A DNA stretch of 64,000 nucleotides from Brevibacillus brevis (GCF_022026395.1 NZ_CP041767.1:5562001-5626000); one strand, 5' to 3'. Shown: positions 16,702 through 26,575, numbered from the stretch's first letter. The notes: generated by a model not told the origin, from the sequence alone. Numbers and translations are program-made.

Positions 16702-18686
16702 GAAAGGCCTCTTTGTTCCGCGAGCTTTTGAGCCAAGCAGTTCATCTGTGAAATCTGTCTGACAGCCCGCTTTGGAGAAGTAGAGCGTTCTGCTTGCAAA
16801 AATAGAACGCTACCCGACGTATCCTCAACGGATCGTCCTACTCGCCCTGCTATCTGAACCAATGACGCCTCGTCAAAAACGGGTGCCTCCGCACCTACCA
16901 CTACAACGTCACTCTTCGGTATGGTCACACCCCGCTCCAGAATTGTCGTCGTCACCATGACGGTATACCGTTTTTCTCGAAATGCGAGTACCTTCTCCTC
17001 CCGCAAAGGGTCTGCCGCGTGGACTCCTGCCATCTCCCCTGCGTGAGCAGGAAGCCACTTTTGAAGGTATGATAGCATCCTGTCAATTTCATCAACTCGA
17101 GGGACAAAAACAAATACTTGCCGGTCTTCATTCAAGGAGTTGTTGACCGTGTCAATTAGCGGTGCCACTGCTCGATTCGTCTGAACGCGCTTATGTAAGC
17201 CTTGTACCGTGAGAATCTTGGGGACAGGAAGCGCAGCACCATGATAGCGTCCAGGCAACAGAACATGTGTATCAGAGAATAGCGGTATCGCGCCAGAGGA
17301 GCCTAGGCTTGAACGCCCTTTTCTAACGAGCCGCTTTTGCAAATATTCCGGAGGTGTCGCGCTTAAGTAAAGGAGCTTCCCATTCTTTTTCACTGCTCTG
17401 GATAGCGCGCGATACAAAATGGGATCATTATGATAAGGGAACGCGTCGGCTTCGTCGAGAACCACCAGCAAAAAACGTCGATGATAGCGCATGACCTGAT
17501 GCGTGGTCGCAATCGTGATGTCACTTTTTTCCCACTTTTCCGCGCTCGAACCATGGACGGCAATCACTTTAGCCCCCGGAAAGACTCGCTTAATGCGCGG
17601 AGCCAGCTCCAACACGACGTCCTTTCGAGGTGTCGCAATCAGAACGCGACCGCCAGCAGCAAGTGCCTCCGTAATCGAAGGGAATAATAGCTCAGTTTTT
17701 CCTGATCCACAAACCGCCCAAATCAAATACTCAGACAGCCCTGGTCTCGGATTGGCTACAAAGCTACGCGCTCGGTCAGCTGCCCGCGATTGATCTGCCG
17801 AATACTGTCCCACCCACTCCAATCTCGCCACGTTTTGCAAGTGGTCTGCGCTACGGATTAGCGATGACCCTACATCCATTAAAAAATACGGCGCACAACA
17901 CTTACTCCTGCCCATCCCTAAACAAGCTGTGCAATAAGCACAACCTTGCTCACACGTATGACAATAAGTAATCTCCACCTTCATTCCTGCACTTCCGCAG
18001 CGCTCACAGACCAACTCTAGCCGATTGCGCCACCATCCTCTTGTGACGGTAAAACGAATACCAGGTCGCCACTCTGCTTTGTTTGCAAGCACGAATGAAT
18101 GCAAAGTGGCTGGTAAATCATGCACGTCCACCCCTCGCTTTTTCAGCAAGGACTCAACTTCATCCCATAGAAGCGCACGCCCATCCAAAATCTCGCTCAA
18201 AACAGCTTTTTGTAAATTCTCGTACGCGGAGCTCCTTTGTAGAAGTTCGCGACCACTCGAATAGCCCAACTGAGCACCCGGCAATTTCCCCGATTCTTTG
18301 TCACCTTGATACGAAACCTTCACACTCTCCTCAACCGACTCCCAAGAAAACCACCCATGCTCTCGGCGATCCTGTATGTTCACTGCTTCCCGCCCATATA
18401 AGCTGCTCGCTTCGCACACGCTACTTACTGCCAGCGCTCTCAACTCTTTTACATATCCATCAGTCAGTACCCGTCCTTTACCGACTTGATCCGTCAAATA
18501 CCCGTTCACTTTTGCTCGCAAGGAAAAAGCAAGAGCAAGCGACGAGGTCTTCCCGATGACATGCAAAACACACCCTTCTCTCTCCTGCCAAAAAGACCGA
18601 TCTACAGAAAAGCTTGGCGTAACATAAGTCTGCACCTGTGGTATGGATCCGTCGCAAGCTTTGATATACAGCAAATACTCACGCAT
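16698..18686 (-). CDS. comFA: Competence helicase ComFA
   Basis: About 662 residues. After a divergent N-terminal region come four CxxC pairs (CERCGSAGMK; CHTCEQGCAYCTACLGMGRSKC), then a DEAD/DEAH-box ATPase core: Walker A in AVCGSGKTELLFP, motif II LDEADAFP, motif III YLSATPP, and motif VI QIAGRVGRS. ComFA is a membrane-associated ATPase that pulls single-stranded DNA through ComEC. Start chosen at ATG 18686, with GAGGAG upstream; the frame extends to 18743 without a ribosome site. It precedes comFC. Confidence 0.95.
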   Translation of the reverse strand: MREYLLYIKACDGSIPQVQTYVTPSFSVDRSFWQEREGCVLHVIGKTSSLALAFSLRAKVNGYLTDQVGKGRVLTDGYVKELRALAVSSVCEASSLYGREAVNIQDRREHGWFSWESVEESVKVSYQGDKESGKLPGAQLGYSSGRELLQRSSAYENLQKAVLSEILDGRALLWDEVESLLKKRGVDVHDLPATLHSFVLANKAEWRPGIRFTVTRGWWRNRLELVCERCGSAGMKVEITYCHTCEQGCAYCTACLGMGRSKCCAPYFLMDVGSSLIRSADHLQNVARLEWVGQYSADQSRAADRARSFVANPRPGLSEYLIWAVCGSGKTELLFPSITEALAAGGRVLIATPRKDVVLELAPRIKRVFPGAKVIAVHGSSAEKWEKSDITIATTHQVMRYHRRFLLVVLDEADAFPYHNDPILYRALSRAVKKNGKLLYLSATPPEYLQKRLVRKGRSSLGSSGAIPLFSDTHVLLPGRYHGAALPVPKILTVQGLHKRVQTNRAVAPLIDTVNNSLNEDRQVFVFVPRVDEIDRMLSYLQKWLPAHAGEMAGVHAADPLREEKVLAFREKRYTVMVTTTILERGVTIPKSDVVVVGAEAPVFDEASLVQIAGRVGRSVEDTSGSVLFLQAERSTSPKRAVRQISQMNCLAQKLAEQRGLS

Positions 18687-18775
18687 ACGCTCACTCCTCG
18701 CCTTCTTGCTCTTAGTGTGCAAAAAGACAGACTGGTCCAGCAAATAAATTTCAGAGCCAAAATCAGGTCGTAAAA

Positions 18776-18807
18776 AATAAAAAAGCCGCCGATCTATTGT
18801 CGACAGC
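18776..18807 (-). terminator. Terminator of the degS-degU transcript
   Basis: On the minus strand AGCTGTCGA pairs with TCGGCGGCT (two G-U pairs), followed by TTTTTTATTTTTT, between the 124-residue gene and comFA. Confidence 0.75.
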
Positions 18808-18833
18808 TCATAATATTTACGCTCAGCAAACTT

Positions 18834-19208
18834 TTATGCTCCCTCTTTATTCTCCCGCAGATCAATGACAATGGTTCCAGCCGCTATCTCTTCCTGTACG
18901 TCTCCTAAACAATAGCCGTACGGATAACGATTCAAGACGGCTGTCATCCGTTTCGTATCATCGTCAGATCCATCATCTATCAAGGTAATTCGGATCGGTC
19001 TGCCACTCCAATACGAGCGAAACAGCAGACTCCTCACTACACGTTCCAGCACCTGTTCCGAATTGCGCACCAGCAACCGATAATGCTCATGCGGGAGCTC
19101 GCTCACGCTATCTGTCCGATTGGTCCAGCGCTCTGCGATCATTACCAGCAAAGAGGAGCAGCCAAATGCTGCCAAAAGCCATACAATCAGCTCTTCCATC
19201 ACGGTCAT
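18834..19208 (-). CDS. Small membrane-anchored protein of unknown function downstream of degU
   Basis: About 124 residues. An N-terminal hydrophobic segment (EELIVWLLAAFGCSSLLVMI) is followed by a soluble part with ITLIDDGSDDDTKRMTAVL, which faintly resembles the start of a GT-A glycosyltransferase fold but is far too short to be one. AGGAGGAGGT precedes the start; GTG/ATG codons 2-3 residues further in are possible alternatives. It lies 61 bases after degU in the same direction. No family recognised. Confidence 0.65.
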   Translation of the reverse strand: MTVMEELIVWLLAAFGCSSLLVMIAERWTNRTDSVSELPHEHYRLLVRNSEQVLERVVRSLLFRSYWSGRPIRITLIDDGSDDDTKRMTAVLNRYPYGYCLGDVQEEIAAGTIVIDLRENKEGA

Positions 19209-19269
19209 ACCTCCTCCTATACCAAGGTATGCCGCACGGCTTGAACAGCGTGCAAATAGGAAGCGCTTC

Positions 19270-19977
19270 CTACAATTTCACCCAGCCGTTTTTAATGGAG
19301 ATGACAACCGCTTGTGTCCGGTCTTGAACATTAAGCTTTTGCAGAATGCTGCTGACGTGATTTTTAACTGTCTTTTCACTAATAAACAGGAATTCCCCAA
19401 TGGCACGATTACTTTTCCCTTCAGCCATCAGCTGCAATACTTCCCGCTCGCGACGGGTAAGCGACTCGATCACTTTTGGATCGATAGCTTGTGACTCATC
19501 TACGGAGAAGCTACGCTCGGCGGTCCCTTCCTGCTCGCTCAGACGACGGAATTCTTCAATCAGCTTGCCCGTCACCTTCGGATGTATGTAAGCACCACCA
19601 CTCGCCACTACACGCACAGCGTCAACGAGGTCTGACGTTCCCATTTCCTTCAGCAGGTAGCCAGACGCTCCAGCGCGAAGTGTACGATACACATAACCCT
19701 CATCATCATGAATCGAGAGCATAATCACACGAGTAGAAGGGCTAACAGAAATCACATTTTCTGCAGCAGAAACGCCATTTATGTTCGGCATGTTAATATC
19801 CATCAACAAGACATCCGGCTTGTGCTCTTCCGCCAATACTGTGGCTTCTCCTCCGTCCGCACCTTCCCCGACGACCTTGAAATCTTCTTCCATTTCCAAT
19901 ATTCGCTTTACGCCTTCGCGAAATAATTGATGGTCATCCACAATTACGATGCGGAGTTCTTGCTGTCTCTTATCCAT
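19270..19977 (-). CDS. degU: Two-component response regulator DegU
   Basis: A 235-residue NarL/LuxR-type regulator. The receiver domain (residues about 8-125) has acidic pocket residues in VDDHQLFREG and the phosphoacceptor in LLMDINMPNI. The C-terminal helix-turn-helix is LTRREREVLQLMAEGKS and VKNHVSSILQKLNV. DegU controls exoenzymes, competence and motility in Bacilli. It lies 33 bases after degS. Confidence 0.95.
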   Translation of the reverse strand: MDKRQQELRIVIVDDHQLFREGVKRILEMEEDFKVVGEGADGGEATVLAEEHKPDVLLMDINMPNINGVSAAENVISVSPSTRVIMLSIHDDEGYVYRTLRAGASGYLLKEMGTSDLVDAVRVVASGGAYIHPKVTGKLIEEFRRLSEQEGTAERSFSVDESQAIDPKVIESLTRREREVLQLMAEGKSNRAIGEFLFISEKTVKNHVSSILQKLNVQDRTQAVVISIKNGWVKL

Positions 19978-20010
19978 GGTTCATCCCCCAGTACTTATTT
20001 ACGTATCACG

Positions 20011-21153
20011 TCACAATTTTATCGGTATTTGGAATATAACCTTGGTTCCCTCTCCCGGAGCAGATTGCAGCTCGACACTGCCCTCTAAGAGCTGTACACG
20101 CTCACGCATTCCCAAGAGTCCAAAAGAGTTGCCATTCGCCATGCGTTTTTCCAGATCGAATCCTACCCCATCGTCTTTTACGACAAGGCTTAACGAATCT
20201 TGTACAAATTCCAGCTTCACTTGTACGGTCGTAGCGCCTGCGTGCTTCTCCACATTGTTCAGGCATTCCTGAACCAAACGGAAGATCGCAGCCTTTACCG
20301 AACTGCGCAAAGGAGGCTCCACACCAAATACTACCAGATCGATGGAAGACTGAATACGCTCTTCGCACGTTTGAATATATTTTTGCAAGGTAGGTACTAG
20401 CCCTAAGTCATCTAATGCCATTGGCCGCAAATCAAAAATAATACGTCGAACATCTGCCAAGCTCAAGCGTACCATTTCTTTCAGCTCGTGAAGTTCCATT
20501 TGCGCTTCCAAAATGCGCTCGTTTTTCAACATGCGCTCTACAATTTCCGAACGCAACACGACATTCGCCATCGATTGAGCTGGACCGTCGTGAATCTCGC
20601 GCGCGACACGCTTGCGCTCTTCTTCTTGAGCCTGGATGACCTTTAGGCCCATCAACTGATGCTGCTTAGCCGATTCCAGCGCCTCACCTATCTTGCTTAA
20701 GTCACCCGTCAAGTAACCAAGCACGACGCCCATTTGAGAAACCAGCTTTTCCGCACGGACGATGGTTTCTTCCAAGGTACGCAGCTGACGCTCCAAATCA
20801 TTTCTTCTGCGCTTCAAATTGTTTTCCCGCTCGCGGTAAATGGACAGTTCTACCTGAATACGGCTCGCCTCTTCATATGCAACCCGGATATCCTCCTCCG
20901 TGTACATATGAAAATTACGACTGACCAGCACGAGCTTGTTGCGCGATTTGCGATACGCCAGTTCAAGCGCATCGACTTTTTGAATTACTTTGGAAATCTC
21001 TTGTCGAAGTTCATGTAAATCAAACTTCAATGAGTTGCCATGCTGTCTGGCGTTTTCAGCTATATCAAATATTTGGGTTTTACTCGTTTCTACGGTTTCA
21101 ATCGTTCGCTTGATCACCCCGTCCAGCACGCTGATGTCTATCGCTTTGTTCAT
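20011..21153 (-). CDS. degS: Cytoplasmic sensor histidine kinase DegS
   Basis: A 380-residue DegS: an N-terminal coiled-coil sensor region without membrane segments, a HisKA_3 motif with phosphoacceptor histidine in REIHDGPAQSMANVV, and a HATPase domain with ECLNNVEKHAGAT (N box), KDDGVGFD and GNSFGLLGMRERV (G boxes). It phosphorylates DegU. Its ATG overlaps the stop of the upstream deacetylase (ATGA, 21153-21150). Confidence 0.95.
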   Translation of the reverse strand: MNKAIDISVLDGVIKRTIETVETSKTQIFDIAENARQHGNSLKFDLHELRQEISKVIQKVDALELAYRKSRNKLVLVSRNFHMYTEEDIRVAYEEASRIQVELSIYRERENNLKRRRNDLERQLRTLEETIVRAEKLVSQMGVVLGYLTGDLSKIGEALESAKQHQLMGLKVIQAQEEERKRVAREIHDGPAQSMANVVLRSEIVERMLKNERILEAQMELHELKEMVRLSLADVRRIIFDLRPMALDDLGLVPTLQKYIQTCEERIQSSIDLVVFGVEPPLRSSVKAAIFRLVQECLNNVEKHAGATTVQVKLEFVQDSLSLVVKDDGVGFDLEKRMANGNSFGLLGMRERVQLLEGSVELQSAPGEGTKVIFQIPIKL

Positions 21154-22166
21154 GATTGCTCTCCTTCAAACTCTTTTTTAGCCTTCGTGAACAACTGTTG
21201 GAGGTGCTCTTCTTCTACATCTCGCAGTCCCATGTCATTACGCGGAATGGCAAACGGATCTGTTCCCTGTTTAACGAATCCACGATTGGATGTAAATACA
21301 TAGCGATAGCCAGCTTGACGAGCTGTCTCCAGTACGATTGGACTTGTGAAGCCAAACGGCAAGGAGATAACTTCGATCTCTTGCTTCATCCATTCGCTTA
21401 AACTGACGCGAGATATACTAAAATCCACATAGAGGCGGTCTCTGTACTCTTTCTCGTCCTCTAAACGATGCAAGTCCTTCAGATAGACCGGAGCTGTTTC
21501 TGGGCCAAGATCGCCCCACTCATTTCGTTCTTCCTCTTCATGCAGACTGTACGTATGGGACCCGATCGTAACCAGTCCCGAATGAATCATTTCGTTAACT
21601 TGTTGACGCGTAAGTGGTGGCGTCATATTCTCCCGTTTTCGGTCAGCTACATCTCTTAAGCGCCCCGCAATCGCGAAGTTCACTGAAGGGTAGCCGTATG
21701 TACGTAAGATCGGAAATGCTTCTTTGTAGTAACTCTCATACCCATCGTCAAACGTAATCAAAACAGCATTCTCAGTCGGTAAGGTACCCGTCTCCATAAA
21801 TCGCAGGAACTCCTCCAACGAAATCGGATTCAGGTCGTTATCATGCAAAAATTTCATGTGTCGGGCAAATTGATCAGGAGCTATGACATACCGCTGATTC
21901 GATTGATCCGTGACATGATGGTACGTCAAAACCACAACCTGATTGTTATACCACTTTTTCGTTTGAACCGCTGCTTCTTCAATTGGTGTGACGTTTGGCT
22001 CAGCATTTTTTGTCTCACTTATGCTTATAGACGTATCCACTTGGGGAAAAGGTTGCACTTCTTGTTTATTCTTTTTTTCCAGAAAAGATTCGCCTAACAA
22101 CCCAATAGCCACTGCAAAAAACAAAAAAGTAAGAAACACGATCAGGAAGAGCCTTCTGTTCGGCAA
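21150..22166 (-). CDS. Membrane-anchored polysaccharide deacetylase
   Basis: A 338-residue protein with an N-terminal transmembrane anchor (RRLFLIVFLTFLFFAVAIGLL). It then has a NodB-homology domain with VVVLTYHHV, the metal-binding aspartates in LITFDDGYESYY, and GSHTYSLH. It removes acetyl groups from cell-wall or other polysaccharides outside the membrane. The start is TTG 22166 with GAGGAGGGG in front. The 4-base overlap with degS makes it part of the degSU operon, an uncommon first gene for that operon. Confidence 0.85.
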   Translation of the reverse strand: MPNRRLFLIVFLTFLFFAVAIGLLGESFLEKKNKQEVQPFPQVDTSISISETKNAEPNVTPIEEAAVQTKKWYNNQVVVLTYHHVTDQSNQRYVIAPDQFARHMKFLHDNDLNPISLEEFLRFMETGTLPTENAVLITFDDGYESYYKEAFPILRTYGYPSVNFAIAGRLRDVADRKRENMTPPLTRQQVNEMIHSGLVTIGSHTYSLHEEEERNEWGDLGPETAPVYLKDLHRLEDEKEYRDRLYVDFSISRVSLSEWMKQEIEVISLPFGFTSPIVLETARQAGYRYVFTSNRGFVKQGTDPFAIPRNDMGLRDVEEEHLQQLFTKAKKEFEGEQS

Positions 22167-22267
22167 AAAAACCCCTCCTCTACTTCCTCACTAGGAGATT
22201 CGACACAGTCCTACAAATTCCTGTGCAACAATTGACCCAATAATTGGATGACTTTGCACCTAACATG

Positions 22268-22301
22268 AAAAAGAGCCCAGTAGCAATACCAGGCTCTTTT
22301 T
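22268..22301 (-). terminator. Terminator of metK
   Basis: A 10-bp perfect stem AAAAAGAGCC/GGCTCTTTTT, with T-runs on both sides, 17 bases after the metK stop. Confidence 0.9.
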
Positions 22302-22317
22302 ATGTCATTCAGCAATA

Positions 22318-23523
22318 TTACAGTTGAGCAGCCTCTTGCTTCAGAACTTCTGCTTTGTCTGTTTGCTCCCAAGGAACATTCAGGTCATTGCGTCCGAAGT
22401 GGCCATATGCAGCTGTTTGTTTGTAGATAGGACGACGCAGGTCGAGTTGCTTGATGATACCAGCAGGACGCAGGTCGAAGTGTTTGCGAACCAATTTCAC
22501 CAGAGCTTCTTCGGAAATAGTACCTGTACCGAAAGTATCTACTGCGATGGAAACTGGCTGTGCTACACCAATTGCGTAAGCAACTTGTACTTCGCATTTG
22601 TCTGCGAGGCCAGCAGCCACAATGTTTTTCGCTACATAACGAGCTGCGTAAGCACCGGAACGGTCAACTTTTGTTGGATCTTTACCGGAGAACGCACCGC
22701 CGCCATGACGAGCATAACCGCCGTAAGTATCTACGATGATTTTGCGGCCAGTCAAGCCAGCATCCCCTTGTGGTCCGCCAATTACGAAACGGCCAGTTGG
22801 GTTGATGAAGTATTTGGTTTCAGCGTCCAACAGTTCAGCTGGAACAACTGGTTTGATTACGTGTTCAACCAGATCTTGCTTGATTTGCTCCAGAGTTGTT
22901 TCAGGAGCATGTTGGGTAGAGATAACGATTGTATCGATGCGAACTGGTTTGTCGCCATCGTACTCAACGGTTACTTGTGTTTTTCCGTCAGGACGGAGGT
23001 AAGCAAGTGTTCCGTTTTTACGCACTTCAGTCAGACGACGAGCCAATTGGTGGGACATGCTGATAGGAAGTGGCATCAGCTCAGGTGTTTCATTGCAAGC
23101 AAAACCAAACATCAAACCTTGGTCACCAGCACCAATAGCTTCGATCTCAGCGTCAGTCATTTTGCCTTCGCGCGCTTCTAATGCTTGGTCTACACCAAGT
23201 GCAATGTCAGCAGACTGCTCGCCAATTGCGGTAATAACACCGCAAGTGTCAGCGTCAAAACCAAATTTCGCACGGTCATAACCGATTTCACGAATGGTTT
23301 CACGAACGAGCTTTTGGATATCCACATAAGTGTTTGTAGTGATTTCACCTGCTACGAGAACCAAACCAGTAGTTACGGAAGTTTCGCAAGCTACGCGAGC
23401 GTTAGGATCTTTGGACAGGATCGCATCCAAGATGGAGTCGGAAATTTGGTCACAAATTTTATCCGGATGTCCTTCAGTTACAGATTCGGATGTAAACAGA
23501 CGACGACCTTTTTGCAAAGCCAT
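22318..23523 (-). CDS. metK: S-adenosylmethionine synthetase
   Basis: A 401-residue MetK. Signatures are FTSESVTEGHPDKICDQISD at the N-terminus, GAGDQGLMFGFACNET (residues about 120-135), and the phosphate loop GGGAFSGKDPTKVDRSGAY. It makes SAM from methionine and ATP. A SAM-I riboswitch and intrinsic terminator sit in the leader, so it shuts down when SAM is plentiful. Confidence 0.98.
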   Translation of the reverse strand: MALQKGRRLFTSESVTEGHPDKICDQISDSILDAILSKDPNARVACETSVTTGLVLVAGEITTNTYVDIQKLVRETIREIGYDRAKFGFDADTCGVITAIGEQSADIALGVDQALEAREGKMTDAEIEAIGAGDQGLMFGFACNETPELMPLPISMSHQLARRLTEVRKNGTLAYLRPDGKTQVTVEYDGDKPVRIDTIVISTQHAPETTLEQIKQDLVEHVIKPVVPAELLDAETKYFINPTGRFVIGGPQGDAGLTGRKIIVDTYGGYARHGGGAFSGKDPTKVDRSGAYAARYVAKNIVAAGLADKCEVQVAYAIGVAQPVSIAVDTFGTGTISEEALVKLVRKHFDLRPAGIIKQLDLRRPIYKQTAAYGHFGRNDLNVPWEQTDKAEVLKQEAAQL

Positions 23524-23600
23524 GAGAAAATACCTCCTTTGACCTCATACAAATAGTGTGGTAGCCGAGTCAGGATTTTATCTACGTAAACGCAAATAAA

Positions 23601-23640
23601 AAACCTTTTCCATTTTTTAGGAGGAAAAGGTTTGAGCGTT
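23601..23640 (-). terminator. Riboswitch-controlled intrinsic terminator of metK
   Basis: AAACCTTTTCC (minus strand, from 23633) pairs with GGAAAAGGTTT, then a T-rich tail, between the SAM aptamer and the metK start. This is the expression platform. Confidence 0.9.
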
Positions 23641-23654
23641 TTTTGCTTCCTTCA

Positions 23655-23760
23655 TCCTCTTATCGGCCAGAACAGATGTCCGTTCTGCTGGTTAGCACCG
23701 CTCTAGATCGGTTGCCGGGCTTCATAGGGCCAGTCCCTCCGCCTGCTCTGGATAAGAGTA
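23655..23760 (-). promoter_or_regulatory. SAM-I (S-box) riboswitch aptamer
   Basis: On the minus strand CTCTTATCCAGAGCAGGCGGAG begins the P1/P2 region. The core GGGACTGGCCC and GAAGCCCGGCAACC, and a closing GATAAGAG (23664-23657) that completes P1, follow. All hallmark segments of the S-box are present, in order, ahead of metK. Confidence 0.96.
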
Positions 23761-23775
23761 TCCATTACGGATAAT

Positions 23776-23804
23776 AGAATAATTGTTTTTTTCAGAGATG
23801 TCAA
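23776..23804 (-). promoter_or_regulatory. Sigma-A promoter of metK
   Basis: TTGACA, 17 bases, TATTCT on the minus strand, ending about 18 bases before the riboswitch P1 stem. Confidence 0.85.
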
Positions 23805-23819
23805 TAGGAAAAATTTTAC

Positions 23820-26396
23820 TTATAGTTGATAGGCCTTGGAAAGTACCACTACTACCTCGGCACGAGTTGCCCTTCCATTCGGTTTAAAGGAAGAACCGTA
23901 CCCATTAACCCAATTTCTTGATGTCAAAGCCTCAATAGCAGGAGAAGCCCAGTGACTCGTTGGCACATCCTGATAATTGGAAGTACCACGGTTATACATC
24001 AACACATTACGTGCTCGCGCGATCATTACCGCCATCTCTGCACGCGATATCGGCTGATCCGGCTTCATTTCATTCTTCGGATACCCTTTCAAAATTCCCA
24101 ATTGGTAGGCTACACCCAGGTTGTGATACGCCCAGTGCCGCTTTGGCATATCCCGGAAGGTCGTTTTTCCTGTATAGGTAGTCGCTACCTTGGAACCGGT
24201 CGCACGCATCGATTTAAGCAGCATGGTCGCAAACTCTGCACGGGTCACTGCCTGATTCGGCTTGAACGACGCATCATTAAATCCATTTACAATATCGCGT
24301 GAGCTGAGTCTGACGATCTCTGAGCGCGCCCAGTGGTCCGAAATATCGCGATAGCCGGCTATCAATTTTTGCTGCGTCACCGTGAGTCGGTACGATTCAT
24401 ATTTGAACGAAGTACCGCTATTAAGGCGCACATAATATTTTCCTGGCTGCAGACGCAAACCGATAATATCGTTTCCTCGGTTAGACAGCTCCGCTACCTC
24501 ATTCGTCGAAGCAATCGCATAGTTCATGTTTCGATCGCTGTAGAGCGCGAAACGAAAGCCGCTATCGACAGGAATGTATGGCGCTCGGAACGTCACATAC
24601 GATTCACTATTCACAGTAAATTGGAACCAGTCGGAATCAGTAGCTGTCGGTATCGTCCCTGACATCACTGTCCCCCCGCTTAGCGGAGACGCTTTTTGGT
24701 AGGTGTCATTCGGCTCATTAAAATCTTTTTTTACTGGCGTGTATCCCAGATCCAGCTGATATTCGCCATTCACCGCATTGCGATTGTACTCACTCACACG
24801 GATGTAATACTTGCCTGGTGACACTTCTTTTTGAACGCGCTCTGTCGGATTGTCCTTTGTTCCATTATCGTAGTTAGGGTCCCAGACAACCATCTTTTTT
24901 CCGACCTCTTGTTTACCGATACTCAGCAATAGATCGACACGCTTGTTATCAGGACTAACGGAGACATCCAAATGCCCGTATTCACGAACATAGTAGGAGA
25001 ACCAATCCTGATCCCCTTCATCGTGAAAATTGCCTGTTACACTGATTTGGTTGCCTACGAGCGGCCTTGCCGTCTCTTGCGTATCGTTCGGTTCGTTACG
25101 GTCCGGATTGATGGTAAACTTACTCGTCAATACGTAAGTAAAAGCGTTGTTGACCCCTCCGTTACGCATTAACCGGATATTCATTTTTCCCGCTTTAACC
25201 GGAACCGTTATCGTATCCCCATTCCCGAAGTACTGCGTAATCGGCGGACGATTCTCTGGGTAAAAAGTAGCTGCCATCGCTGAAGAAATACCGGAAGTCA
25301 CTGACGCTGTGAAGCTGACCTTCCCATCGTAAGGGATGTCCATCTTCAGCCAGTCTATCGTGTCTTTTGGTCCCAAATTTCCACGTATCTGAGATTCGAT
25401 CGGGAACGCCTTAGCTGAGTACGTCTGATTATTCGGCTCTAAAAAGTCATAGGATAAAGGCGTTCGAACTGCCTTGTCGACGTTTAACAACCCGTAGCCC
25501 GTTTTCCGGTCCCATCCCTTTTCCCCTAAGTCGGTAGCCGTTTGATAAAGCAATTGTCTTACATCAAATGGACTTAGTTTGGGATGACGAGCTAGTATGA
25601 GCGCCGCTGCCCCCGCAACTTGTGGTGCCGCTGCTGAAGTCCCGCTAAAAGAACCGTATTTCCCCCCTAGCTTGGTCGTATAAACATTGAAACCAGGCGC
25701 TACCAGGTTAAGCTCAGGTCCCGTATTGCTTTGATACAGCACTTCATTGTTACTCCTCACAGCCCCTACCGCTATCACCGTTGGATAGGCTGCCGGAAAA
25801 GCCACTCGGCTACTCTCATTGCCACTAGCTGCAATCAGAACAGCTCCGCTTCTTTCCGCTCGTTGCACAGCATTCGCCAGCTCCTTGGAGTAGGACATAC
25901 TGCTAAGAGACATCACAATGACTTTGGCGCCACGATCCAAGGCAGTATTGATACCCTTAGCAAGAGTCTGTACCGTAGTATCTCCATTTTTGGCCAAAAC
26001 TTTAATCGGCAAAATCTTCGCATTCCACAAGACACCGGATACACCAATGCTGTTATTCCCACTGGCAGCCAGTACACCCGTTACTTCTGTTCCATGTCCG
26101 TTATCGTCCTGGGCAGATCTCCCGGGATTGACCAGATTCACACCCGGCAGAAGGTTGTCCTTCAAATCAGGATGCTTATAATCTGCACCAGAGTCGAGCA
26201 CCGCGATGATAATCTGTTCATTACTATTTACGACTGACCAGGCTTGCTGAGCTCTAATCTGATTCAAGTGAAGCTGGTTACTCAAATAGTAGTCATTCGA
26301 TGCTGGTGGTGCTGCAGCATAAATTGTTTGGTGGTTTGCCATCATTAGCGCGACACTTATCGCAGTCGCTACTGTCATGTTCACTGATTTTTTCAT
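23820..26396 (-). CDS. SLH-anchored subtilisin-like serine protease (S8)
   Basis: An 858-residue secreted protein. Signal peptide about residues 1-28 (ends TIYAAAP). The S8 domain has a complete catalytic triad: D68 in AVLDSGADYKHPDL, H101 in NGHGTEVTG, S254 in GTSAAAPQVAG, and oxyanion N193. The middle carries three pre-peptidase-like repeats, each introduced by EPN motifs (FLEPNNQTYSAKAFP, DRNEPNDTQETA, DFNEPNDTYQKA). Three SLH domains fill residues about 675-858 (GYRDISDHWARSEI..., FRDMPKRHWAYHNL..., YQDVPTSHWASPAI...). It is thus displayed on the wall via a secondary cell-wall polymer, next to S-layer-related genes, and may process surface proteins. Confidence 0.93.
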   Translation of the reverse strand: MKKSVNMTVATAISVALMMANHQTIYAAAPPASNDYYLSNQLHLNQIRAQQAWSVVNSNEQIIIAVLDSGADYKHPDLKDNLLPGVNLVNPGRSAQDDNGHGTEVTGVLAASGNNSIGVSGVLWNAKILPIKVLAKNGDTTVQTLAKGINTALDRGAKVIVMSLSSMSYSKELANAVQRAERSGAVLIAASGNESSRVAFPAAYPTVIAVGAVRSNNEVLYQSNTGPELNLVAPGFNVYTTKLGGKYGSFSGTSAAAPQVAGAAALILARHPKLSPFDVRQLLYQTATDLGEKGWDRKTGYGLLNVDKAVRTPLSYDFLEPNNQTYSAKAFPIESQIRGNLGPKDTIDWLKMDIPYDGKVSFTASVTSGISSAMAATFYPENRPPITQYFGNGDTITVPVKAGKMNIRLMRNGGVNNAFTYVLTSKFTINPDRNEPNDTQETARPLVGNQISVTGNFHDEGDQDWFSYYVREYGHLDVSVSPDNKRVDLLLSIGKQEVGKKMVVWDPNYDNGTKDNPTERVQKEVSPGKYYIRVSEYNRNAVNGEYQLDLGYTPVKKDFNEPNDTYQKASPLSGGTVMSGTIPTATDSDWFQFTVNSESYVTFRAPYIPVDSGFRFALYSDRNMNYAIASTNEVAELSNRGNDIIGLRLQPGKYYVRLNSGTSFKYESYRLTVTQQKLIAGYRDISDHWARSEIVRLSSRDIVNGFNDASFKPNQAVTRAEFATMLLKSMRATGSKVATTYTGKTTFRDMPKRHWAYHNLGVAYQLGILKGYPKNEMKPDQPISRAEMAVMIARARNVLMYNRGTSNYQDVPTSHWASPAIEALTSRNWVNGYGSSFKPNGRATRAEVVVVLSKAYQL

Positions 26397-26538
26397 GTAA
26401 AACAGTCCTTCCTTCTCTCCCCTGCAAAATCAGCAGTCTAAAAGGAATTCAGGTATTTATCTTCTCGTCCTAGCATAGCGGATGAAAAGGGAGACACGCA
26501 ACCCTGATTAGCCAATATTTGGAACGTTATAACAGTAC

Positions 26539-26573
26539 AAAACCCTTTTCACCATGGGCAAAAAGGGTTTTCT
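26539..26573 (-). terminator. Terminator behind the SLAP gene cluster
   Basis: AAAACCCTTTT/AAAAGGGTTTT stem, partly T-rich on both sides, just after the last SLAP gene stop. Confidence 0.8.
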
Positions 26574-26575
26574 CC

